DNA of 64,000 nucleotides from Acetobacteraceae bacterium. Lineage in GTDB: Bacteria; Pseudomonadota; Alphaproteobacteria; Acetobacterales; Acetobacteraceae. The notes beneath the pieces were generated by a model that worked only from the letters and a program-made list of their open reading frames with translations, made no database searches and was not told where the DNA came from. The DNA is taken from contig CANJLW010000001.1 in assembly GCA_947475245.1 (NCBI GenBank), positions 162,025 to 226,024 on the forward strand, in the 5' to 3' direction. The position numbers and the translations under genes were made by a program. The stretch's first letter is position 1. The number at the start of each line of letters is the position of its first letter. Below are positions 57,594 through 64,000 of this stretch, in pieces.

Positions 57594-59237
57594 ATGTTCG
57601 GCCTGATGCAATCGCGCGGACTCCTGATCTCGTCCATCCTGACCCATGCCGCGCGGCACCACGCGGGGACCGAGGTCGTGTCGCGCACCCATGAGGGCAC
57701 GACCCATCGCTATACCTGGGCGGATGTGGAGCGTCGGTCGCGCGGACTGGTGCGCGTGCTGCAAAAGCTGGGCGTGGGCATGCACGATCGGGTCGGCACG
57801 CTGGCCTGGAACGGTTACCGCCATCTGGAAGTCTATTATGCCGCGCCGGGCATGGGCGCGATCTGCCACACCATCAACCCGCGGCTGCATCCCGACGACA
57901 TCGCCTATATCGTCAACCATGCGGCCGATTGCGTGCTGTTCGTCGACATGAGTTTTGCAAGCCTGGTGTCGGGCATCGCCGAACGGATCGCGGGCAGCGT
58001 CCGTCACGTCGTGATGCTGACCGATGCGGCGAACATGCCCGACATCGCGCTTGCCCCGGGCATGACGCTGCACTGCTACGACGACCTTCTGGCCGCGGCC
58101 GATGAGGATTTCGCCTGGCCGGAGTTCGACGAAAACACCGCCAGCGCGCTGTGCTATACGTCCGGCACCACGGGCCGCCCCAAGGGGGTCTTGTACAGCC
58201 ACCGGTCGACATTCCTGCACGTCTATGCCGCCTCGATGCCCGACGTGCTGTGTCTGCGTGCGTCCGATCGGATCCTGCCGGTCGTGCCGATGTTCCACGT
58301 CAATGCCTGGGGCATACCTTATGCCACCGCGCTGCTGGGCGCCGCGCTGATCCTGCCGGGACGTCATCTGGACGGCGCCAGTATGGCCGATCTCCTGAAC
58401 TCCGAACGCGTCACCATGTCCGCCGGCGTACCCACCGTCTGGCTCGGCCTCCTGCAACACCTCCGCGCGACCGGCCAGAAGCTGACCACGACACAACGCA
58501 TCATGACCGGCGGATCGGCCGCGCCGCCGCTGCTGATCGAGGCGTTCCGCGACGAGCAGGGTGTGCGGATCGAGCATGGCTGGGGCATGACGGAACTAAG
58601 CCCGGTCGGCACGTATAACGCGCCCAAGGCGGCGCAGGTGGGCCTGGGTAAGGACGAAGCGGTGCGCCACATGCTGAAGCAGGGCCGCATCCTGCCGGGC
58701 ATCGACATGAAGATCGTCGATGGCGACGGCAAGGAACTGCCGTGGGACGGCGTATCGTTCGGCGATCTGCTGGTGCGCGGCCCTTGGGTCGCCGGCGCCT
58801 ATTTCGGCGACGCGCCGGGCAGCGCGTTGGAACCCGACGGCTGGTTCGCGACCGGCGACGTGGCGACCATCGACCCCGATGGATTTATGGAGATCACCGA
58901 CCGCTCCAAAGACGTGATTAAGTCCGGCGGGGAATGGATCAGCTCGATCCAACTCGAAAATATCGCGGTCTCGCATCCCGACGTGGCGGAGGCGGCGGTA
59001 ATCGCGGCCCTGCATCCGAAATGGGACGAGCGGCCTTTGCTTCTGGTTGTCGCGCGCCCGGGCTGCGCACTCGATCCGCGCTCGGTGCTGAGTGTCTACG
59101 ACGGGCAGGTGGCGAAGTGGTGGCTGCCGGATGAGGTGCTGGTGGTGGACGAGCTGCCGCACACCGCCACGGGCAAATTGCAGAAGACCACGCTGCGCAC
59201 ACGCTATCGTAACCATTATCTGGATTCTCAGCGGTGA
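57594..59237 (+). CDS. Acyl-CoA ligase (AMP-forming, AlkK/FadD-like)
   Basis: This 547-residue adenylate-forming enzyme activates a fatty or related acid to its CoA ester. The AMP motif is [12 protein letters not shown], the adenine-site motif [10 protein letters not shown], then [22 protein letters not shown] and the C-terminal Lys in TATGKLQK. Its length and form resemble medium/long-chain ligases of the AlkK type. CCGGAGGGAA precedes the ATG. It is divergent from gmd over a 224-base gap. Confidence 0.93.
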   Translation: MFGLMQSRGLLISSILTHAARHHAGTEVVSRTHEGTTHRYTWADVERRSRGLVRVLQKLGVGMHDRVGTLAWNGYRHLEVYYAAPGMGAICHTINPRLHPDDIAYIVNHAADCVLFVDMSFASLVSGIAERIAGSVRHVVMLTDAANMPDIALAPGMTLHCYDDLLAAADEDFAWPEFDENTASALCYTSGTTGRPKGVLYSHRSTFLHVYAASMPDVLCLRASDRILPVVPMFHVNAWGIPYATALLGAALILPGRHLDGASMADLLNSERVTMSAGVPTVWLGLLQHLRATGQKLTTTQRIMTGGSAAPPLLIEAFRDEQGVRIEHGWGMTELSPVGTYNAPKAAQVGLGKDEAVRHMLKQGRILPGIDMKIVDGDGKELPWDGVSFGDLLVRGPWVAGAYFGDAPGSALEPDGWFATGDVATIDPDGFMEITDRSKDVIKSGGEWISSIQLENIAVSHPDVAEAAVIAALHPKWDERPLLLVVARPGCALDPRSVLSVYDGQVAKWWLPDEVLVVDELPHTATGKLQKTTLRTRYRNHYLDSQR

Positions 59238-59342
59238 ATGCCGAAAAATCGGACATTTATCGCGGGATTAGGTTTGCAATCGGACGCTGAAATGTCAGAA
59301 ATGGATCGATGAACGATTTTTGATCGATTGGATCGACCGCGA

Positions 59343-60308
59343 ATGGATGATGCCGCCGCAGACGCCCTGATCCGCCATTCGGAAGCCCTCGTGAGCCTGG
59401 TGGCGCGCGCGGCGGGGTCGCTGGTGGCCATCCGAGTCGGCGGCGCCAAACACATCACCGGCCTGTTGTGGCGCGACGATCTCGTGGTGACCTCGGATCG
59501 GGCGCTGCCGGCGCAGGACGGCTATACGATCATGCTGCCGAATGGATCGCTGGCGTCGTGCCGCAGCTCGCAGCGCGATGCCGGGGCCAATCTGGCACTG
59601 CTGAACCTGGATATCTCGACCGGCGCGGTGCGTCCGCGCCCCGGCCTCGCGCAGGTGGGCGCGCTTGCTTTGGCCCTGGGCACAGAAGCGGATGCCAGCC
59701 CGACCGTGCGGATGGGCTCGATCCAGCGGCTGGTCCGCAACCCCGCCTCCGACGGGGTTGCCATCGTCTTGAACCTGGCCGGTCCGGCGGAACAGGGCGG
59801 GCCGGTGCTGGATGCCGCGGGCGGGCTGATCGGTATCGCCGACATCGGCCCGATGAACGAAACGGTGGTGATCCCGCATGCTGTGATCGCGCGGGTCGCG
59901 GATGGTTTACCGGTCCGCGACGTGGAGCAACCGCCGGTCATGCGGGCCGTTGGTCGAGTCGCGCCGCCGGCGGTCCAACCCGCGCGGGGCGGCGGCGCTT
60001 CCGGGCGACGGGGGTGGTTGGGCGTGGCCCTGCAACCGATCACCGTCCCCGAACCGATGGTGCCGCGGGCCGGCCAGGCATCCGGGCGCATGGTCATGAG
60101 CATGACCGCCGGAGGGCCGGCGGAACGGGCCGGCCTGCAGGTCGGCGACGTCCTGCTGGCGCTGAACGGCCATAGTGCCAGCGGCGCGCATGCTCTGCGG
60201 GCGTTCATGGGCGCGGATCGCATAGGCACGCAGATCGAGGTACGGCTGCTGCGCGACGGCGTCGTGATGCTCGCCAACGTGGTCGTCGCGGAACAGCCCG
60301 CGTACTGA
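59343..60308 (+). CDS. HtrA-like PDZ protein with all catalytic residues replaced
   Basis: This 321-residue protein keeps the trypsin-like HtrA layout: a LLWRDDLVVTSDRAL strand pair, a DAGANLALLNLD segment, AEQGGPVLDAAGGLIGI, then a PDZ domain at about 225-320 (GWLGVALQP, GGPAERAGLQVGDVLLALNG). At the three triad positions it has Arg53 for His, Asn83 for Asp and Gln151 for Ser, so it should not be a protease. No signal peptide or membrane span is seen. The ATG at 59343 is preferred over a TTG 15 bases earlier. Confidence 0.8.
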   Translation: MDDAAADALIRHSEALVSLVARAAGSLVAIRVGGAKHITGLLWRDDLVVTSDRALPAQDGYTIMLPNGSLASCRSSQRDAGANLALLNLDISTGAVRPRPGLAQVGALALALGTEADASPTVRMGSIQRLVRNPASDGVAIVLNLAGPAEQGGPVLDAAGGLIGIADIGPMNETVVIPHAVIARVADGLPVRDVEQPPVMRAVGRVAPPAVQPARGGGASGRRGWLGVALQPITVPEPMVPRAGQASGRMVMSMTAGGPAERAGLQVGDVLLALNGHSASGAHALRAFMGADRIGTQIEVRLLRDGVVMLANVVVAEQPAY

Positions 60309-60317
60309 CGTACCTTA

Positions 60318-60333
60318 TGGGGGAGTTCCCCCA
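60318..60333. repeat. Small perfect hairpin after the HtrA-like gene
   Basis: TGGGGGA and TCCCCCA are separated by GT, ten bases after the stop. It has no T-run. It may mark the transcript end before rpmF; the rest of the 180-base gap shows no clear element. Confidence 0.5.
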
Positions 60334-60488
60334 GGGGTAGATTTCATGGCCCTGTCCGCGGTCTCGCCTTGCGGCTTGGGCGGTGCTCTGCTAGACGCCG
60401 CCGCTCATTGTTTATGTCCAGTATGTGACTGCCCAGGTGGCCATTCGGTCAGCGAAGCTTCACCTAGATTGAGAAGGGGCGAAGTCCC

Positions 60489-60692
60489 ATGGCCGTACCG
60501 AAAAGAAAAACCTCCCCGTCGCGCGCCGGCATGCGTCGCAGCCATCAGGCGTTGCCGACCCAGGCGAACGCCGAATGCGCGAATTGCGGCGAACTGAAGC
60601 GCCCGCATCACGTGTGCAGCCACTGCGGCCATTACGACGGTCGCGAAGTCGTTGCCGCTGGCAAGGCGCTGAGAGGCGCTGTTCGCGCCTGA
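60489..60692 (+). CDS. rpmF: 50S ribosomal protein L32
   Basis: This 67-residue basic protein starts [20 protein letters not shown] (family hallmark) and has four cysteines as a zinc site: Cys30, Cys33, Cys43 and Cys46. A GAAGGGG ribosome site precedes it. The position directly upstream of plsX-fabH is the common bacterial arrangement linking ribosome and fatty-acid synthesis. Confidence 0.97.
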   Translation: MAVPKRKTSPSRAGMRRSHQALPTQANAECANCGELKRPHHVCSHCGHYDGREVVAAGKALRGAVRA

Positions 60693-60722
60693 CGATGGTC
60701 CTGGTGTGACCGTTTTCCGGCC

Positions 60723-61841
60723 TTGACCAGCCCCTATACGCTCGCAGTCGATGCCATGGGGGGCGATAACGCCCCCGGCATGGTTGTGGCGGGTCTGGAA
60801 ATTGCTGCGGAACGCCATCCCAAGGCGCGCTTTCTGCTTGTCGGGGACGAGGCAGTGCTGACGCAGGCACTGTCGCGCAGCCGTCGCGCGCGGGATGCGT
60901 GCACCATCCGCCATGCGCCCGACGCCATCGGCAACGACATGAAGCCGACGGCGGCCCTGCGCATGCGCGGCTCGTCCATGCGCATGGCCATCGATGCCGT
61001 GGCGAATGGCGAAGCCTCCGGAGTCGTTTCCGCCGGCAACACCGGCGCGCTGCTGGCGCTCGCGAAAATCGTCATCAAGGCACTGCCTGGTATCGATCGA
61101 CCCGCCATGGCCGCGATCGGCCCCTCGGCACGCGGCGACGTGGTATTGCTCGATCTCGGTGCCAACGTCGTCTGCGACGTGCGCAACCTCGTCGAATTCG
61201 CCGTCATGGGCGACGTCTTCGCCCGCACCGTGCTCGGCCTGACAGCCCCCACCATCGGCCTGCTGAATGTCGGGGCGGAGGAGTTGAAGGGCGACGACAC
61301 CGTGCGCGAGGCCGCCGAAATCATCCGCGCCAGCCATCTGCGCCCGCAATTCCACGGCTTCGTCGAAGGCCACGATATCGCCGCCGGCACGACCGACGTC
61401 GTGGTGACCGACGGTTTCAGCGGCAACGTCGCGATCAAGACCGCCGAGGGCGCGCTGAAGCTGATCGGGTCTATGCTGAAGCAGGTCTTCAGCAGCAGCA
61501 TCGCCACCAAGCTGGCATATCTGTTGGCCCGCCCCGGACTGGATCGTCTGCGCGAGTGGCTCGATCCCCGCCGCTACAACGGCGCGGTCATGGTCGGCTT
61601 GAACGGCGTCGTGGTGAAATCGCACGGCGGCACCGATGCCAAGGGCTTCGCCCATGCCGTCGATGTCGCGGTCGATATGGTCACGCACGGCTTCAACGAG
61701 CATATCCGCGCCGATCTGGCCCGTCTGGGGCTGGACAAGCGCGTGGCGCGGGACAAAAACGGCCCGTCCGACAAGCCGGTCGACAAGACCGGCGACAAAA
61801 ACACCGACAAGGCGGGCGGCCCCACGCTGGCCACCGTCTGA
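60723..61841 (+). CDS. plsX: Phosphate acyltransferase PlsX
   Basis: PlsX turns acyl-ACP into acyl-phosphate, the donor for phospholipid synthesis. The 372-residue protein has the start region LAVDAMGGDNAPGMVV, VSAGNTGALLALA, DLGANVVCD and DGFSGNVAIKTAEG. The start codon appears to be TTG at 60723. The last 30 or so residues are a Lys/Asp/Pro/Gly-rich tail (RDKNGPSDKPVDKTGDKN) beyond the conserved fold. fabH follows after 24 bases. Confidence 0.95.
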   Translation: MTSPYTLAVDAMGGDNAPGMVVAGLEIAAERHPKARFLLVGDEAVLTQALSRSRRARDACTIRHAPDAIGNDMKPTAALRMRGSSMRMAIDAVANGEASGVVSAGNTGALLALAKIVIKALPGIDRPAMAAIGPSARGDVVLLDLGANVVCDVRNLVEFAVMGDVFARTVLGLTAPTIGLLNVGAEELKGDDTVREAAEIIRASHLRPQFHGFVEGHDIAAGTTDVVVTDGFSGNVAIKTAEGALKLIGSMLKQVFSSSIATKLAYLLARPGLDRLREWLDPRRYNGAVMVGLNGVVVKSHGGTDAKGFAHAVDVAVDMVTHGFNEHIRADLARLGLDKRVARDKNGPSDKPVDKTGDKNTDKAGGPTLATV

Positions 61842-61865
61842 CGAAGGAGCCTTCGGGTAAAATCG

Positions 61866-62837
61866 ATGACCATCCGCTCCATTCTCGCCGGTGTCGGCGG
61901 CTATCTGCCCGAACGCGTCGTCACCAACGACGCGCTGTCCGAAACCGTCGACACCACCGACGCCTGGATCCGCGAACGCACGGGAATCGCGCAGCGGCAC
62001 TTTGCCGCCGAACACGAAACCGCGGCGTTCATGGGAACCGAGGCATCGAAAGCCGCCCTGGCATGCGCCGGCGCGACGGCGGACGATGTCGACGCCATCA
62101 TCCTGGCCACCAGCACCCCGGATCAGGCATTTCCCGCCACCGCCGTGCGGGTGCAGGCGGCCCTGGGCGTGACCAAGGGGTTCGGCTTTGACCTCGCGGC
62201 GGCCTGTTCCGGCTTTCTCTACGGCCTGTCCGTCGCCGACGGCATGATCCGCGCCGGTCAGGCGCGCGGGGTTCTGGTCATCGGCAGCGAAGTCTACTCC
62301 CGCATTCTGAACTGGGAGGATCGCGGCACCTGCGTGCTGTTCGGCGACGGGGCCGGGGCGGTCTTCCTGCGCGCCGGCGAAGGCAGCGGCACGACCGATC
62401 GCGGCATCCTGTCGACCCATATCCACGCGCAAGGCACCCTTGGCGATATCCTGTATGTCGACGGCGCGGTAGGCCGCCCGGATCGCCCCGGGCATCTCGT
62501 GATGAACGGGCGGGAAGTCTTCCGCCACGCCGTGGCGCGTCTGTCCGAGGCGGTGGACGAAGCGCTGGCCGCGAACAACCTGACCCGCGCCGACGTGGAT
62601 TGGCTGGTCCCCCATCAGGCCAATCGCCGCATCATCGATGCCATGGGCAAGCGGCTCGGCCTTCCGCCGGAGCGTGTGGTGGTGACGGTTGACCGCCATG
62701 CCAATACGTCCGCCGCTTCGGTTCCCCTGGCCTTGTCCGAAGCGTGGAGCGACGGGCGGATCAAGCCGGGCGATCTGGTACTGCTCGAAGCCCTCGGCGG
62801 CGGGCTGACCTGGGGATCGGCGCTGGTCCGAATGTAA
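61866..62837 (+). CDS. fabH: 3-oxoacyl-ACP synthase III
   Basis: FabH starts fatty-acid synthesis by condensing acetyl-CoA with malonyl-ACP. The 323-residue protein keeps the triad Cys114 (AAACSGF), His250 (PHQANRR) and Asn280 (RHANTSAAS), with GTGIAQR-like RTGIAQRH near the N-terminus. A GAAGGAGC ribosome site precedes the ATG. It is part of the rpmF-plsX-fabH run. Confidence 0.97.
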   Translation: MTIRSILAGVGGYLPERVVTNDALSETVDTTDAWIRERTGIAQRHFAAEHETAAFMGTEASKAALACAGATADDVDAIILATSTPDQAFPATAVRVQAALGVTKGFGFDLAAACSGFLYGLSVADGMIRAGQARGVLVIGSEVYSRILNWEDRGTCVLFGDGAGAVFLRAGEGSGTTDRGILSTHIHAQGTLGDILYVDGAVGRPDRPGHLVMNGREVFRHAVARLSEAVDEALAANNLTRADVDWLVPHQANRRIIDAMGKRLGLPPERVVVTVDRHANTSAASVPLALSEAWSDGRIKPGDLVLLEALGGGLTWGSALVRM

Positions 62838-62908
62838 CGGGATTTGCCGGCGCACACCGGACGCTGACCGCAAGCACCTGATCCTGACGGATTTTTCTGA
62901 GTGAAATC

Positions 62909-62937
62909 TTGACGGATCGGCACGATCTGCCTAGCGT
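62909..62937 (+). promoter_or_regulatory. Promoter candidate of ihfA
   Basis: TTGACG (62909-62914), 17 bases, then TAGCGT (62932-62937). A start six or seven bases further on would fall at or one base before the ihfA ATG, suggesting a leaderless message. No purine-rich ribosome site precedes the ATG, which agrees. Confidence 0.45.
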
Positions 62938-62943
62938 CCGGAC

Positions 62944-63255
62944 ATGCTGACCGTCACACGCTCGCACCTGGCCGAGATGATCTATGCCCAGGTAGGCTTG
63001 TCCCGCAATGAATCCGCCGATTTGCTGGAACATGTGCTCCAGCGGATTTCCACCACGCTTGAGTCTGGTGAATCTGTCAAAATCAGTGGGTTCGGAACCT
63101 TTTCTGTGCGTCAGAAGGGACGGCGCATCGGTCGCAACCCGAAGACCGGCGAAGAAGTGCCGATCCTGCCGCGGCGCGTTCTGGTGTTCCGGCCAAGCCA
63201 TGTGTTGAAAGCCCGCATTAACGGTGGAACGGCGGAAGAGGGTGACGATGAGTGA
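62944..63255 (+). CDS. ihfA: Integration host factor alpha subunit
   Basis: IHF-alpha pairs with IHF-beta to bend DNA in the nucleoid, at replication origins and at sigma-54 promoters. The 103-residue protein has the HU/IHF pattern: helices to [15 protein letters not shown], then [14 protein letters not shown], the DNA arm [12 protein letters not shown] and [11 protein letters not shown]. No Shine-Dalgarno-like sequence is visible before the ATG. It sits in the conserved fabH-ihfA-merR order. Confidence 0.95.
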   Translation: MLTVTRSHLAEMIYAQVGLSRNESADLLEHVLQRISTTLESGESVKISGFGTFSVRQKGRRIGRNPKTGEEVPILPRRVLVFRPSHVLKARINGGTAEEGDDE

Positions 63256-63313
63256 TGTCGCCCGTCGCGACACGCCGGCGCTTGAGCGTTAATTCCGCCT
63301 TGGACGTTCGGCT

Positions 63314-63874
63314 ATGAGCGACGAGATCGACGCCGCCGAACCCGACGACGCCGCCGCTCGCACGCGCCCCAAGAAGGCACCGAATGCCTTCAGGACGATC
63401 AGCGAGGTCGCCGACGAGCTACAGGTTCCCCAACACGTCCTGCGCTTCTGGGAGAGTAAGTTCACCCAGGTGAAGCCGCTGAAGCGCGGCGGCGGACGGC
63501 GCTATTACCGCCCCGACGATATCGTGCTGCTGCGTCGGATCGCCGACCTTCTTTACAACCAGGGCTACACGATCAAGGGCGTGCAGCGCTTGCTGCGCGA
63601 GGGGGGAGGGCGGCTGTCGGAAAATATCCCGCCGCCCACGCCCGACGAAAAGGCTCAGGCGGAGGCCGAACGCGCGGCCTTGCCGGAAGCCGATCCGGAA
63701 GAACTGTTTCCCGAACTCACCCTGGCCTCCCCGCCGGCGCAAGTGACGCGCCTCGTGCCGCGCGCGCGCGCCGATCAGGATGTGGAGCGTTTGCGCGCAT
63801 TGCTGCGGGAGGCGCTGACGGAGTTGGAGGCGCTGCGGGCTTTGCTCGCGGACGAGGCGACGACGACCGACTAG
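63314..63874 (+). CDS. MerR-family transcriptional regulator
   Basis: This 186-residue protein has a MerR winged helix at about 22-95: [24 protein letters not shown] (recognition part), [22 protein letters not shown], and [15 protein letters not shown] disordered acidic/Pro linker and a C-terminal coiled helix ([19 protein letters not shown]) follow. No metal-binding cysteines are present. This uncharacterised MerR follows ihfA in many alphaproteobacteria. Confidence 0.93.
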   Translation: MSDEIDAAEPDDAAARTRPKKAPNAFRTISEVADELQVPQHVLRFWESKFTQVKPLKRGGGRRYYRPDDIVLLRRIADLLYNQGYTIKGVQRLLREGGGRLSENIPPPTPDEKAQAEAERAALPEADPEELFPELTLASPPAQVTRLVPRARADQDVERLRALLREALTELEALRALLADEATTTD

Positions 63875-64000
63875 CGTGCCAGGCGGGGCGCGTAAGTGCC
63901 GATCCAGCCATCGGGCAGGATGTATTGCTCCGCCGGTCCCCAGGGCGAGACCAGATACAATGCCAACTGGGCGTGCGAGACGGCAATGCCGAGCAGGGTG
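63871..64000 (-). CDS. 3' end of an unidentified protein (runs off window)
   Basis: The minus-strand frame from the window edge is open for 42 codons and stops with TAG overlapping the merR stop by 3 bases. The visible C-terminus includes [18 protein letters not shown] and [16 protein letters not shown]. Its base composition fits coding DNA, but I do not recognise it. Confidence 0.5.
   Translation of the reverse strand, partial: TLLGIAVSHAQLALYLVSPWGPAEQYILPDGWIGTYAPRLAR

Overview
The window is high-GC, gene-dense DNA from an alphaproteobacterium, most likely Rhodospirillales/Acetobacterales-like. The clues are the trpG-trpD-trpC-moaC-moeA-lexA run, the rpmF-plsX-fabH-ihfA-merR run, and a GTTC-N7-GTTC SOS box in front of lexA. 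No tRNA, rRNA, CRISPR array, insertion sequence or phage gene was seen. All names below come from reading motifs and overall protein shape; no database search was possible.

Layout. 1-2.3 kb: the 3' end of rnhA, an orphan ModA-like binding protein, a small exported protein, and lexA with its own SOS box. 2.4-6.6 kb: moeA, moaC, trpC, trpD and trpG on the minus strand, with overlapping or nearly touching ends and no trpE nearby. 6.6-15.8 kb: accessory metabolism, comprising a TPR protein, an MFS carrier, a luciferase-like oxidoreductase, two medium-chain reductases, a carboxylesterase, an orphan TctC binding protein and a phosphotriesterase-family hydrolase. 15.8-21.7 kb: a J-domain membrane protein overlapping malic enzyme, a cysteine-cluster protein, and a DUF1501/DUF1800 pair. 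22-24.1 kb: a stand-alone EF-G outside any str operon, with a terminator-like hairpin in its leader and a strong terminator behind it.

24.2-26.5 kb is the most unusual locus. A 120-residue protein, resembling small proteins that I associate from memory with type VI secretion neighbourhoods, is followed 15 bases later by a 641-residue, almost pure Ala/Gln/Lys/Glu/Asp, LEA/apolipoprotein-like helical protein. 26.5-29.5 kb holds a polyamine-type ABC importer (binding protein and two permeases, no ATPase) behind a sigma-54-like promoter.

29.5-46.9 kb is a 17-kb minus-strand block with two complete dipeptide/oligopeptide ABC importers. The downstream one is preceded by five tandem paralogous binding-protein genes joined by a conserved overlap. 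47.1-48.1 kb: a second orphan TctC. 48.2-49.1 kb: a MqsR/MqsA toxin-antitoxin pair whose antitoxin has lost all the zinc-binding cysteines. 49.2-54.4 kb: a sugar-acid dehydratase, an amidohydrolase, a TauE/SafE-type permease and a zinc alcohol dehydrogenase. 54.4-57.4 kb: an F420-type luciferase-like oxidoreductase, then fcl and gmd (GDP-L-fucose). 57.6-60.3 kb: an acyl-CoA ligase and an HtrA-like protein missing its whole catalytic triad. 60.5-64 kb: the conserved rpmF-plsX-fabH-ihfA-merR run and the end of an unidentified convergent gene.

The repeated binding proteins, orphan TctC proteins and scattered oxidoreductases suggest a heterotroph that scavenges many peptides, amines and organic acids. 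No intergenic stretch exceeds 300 bases.
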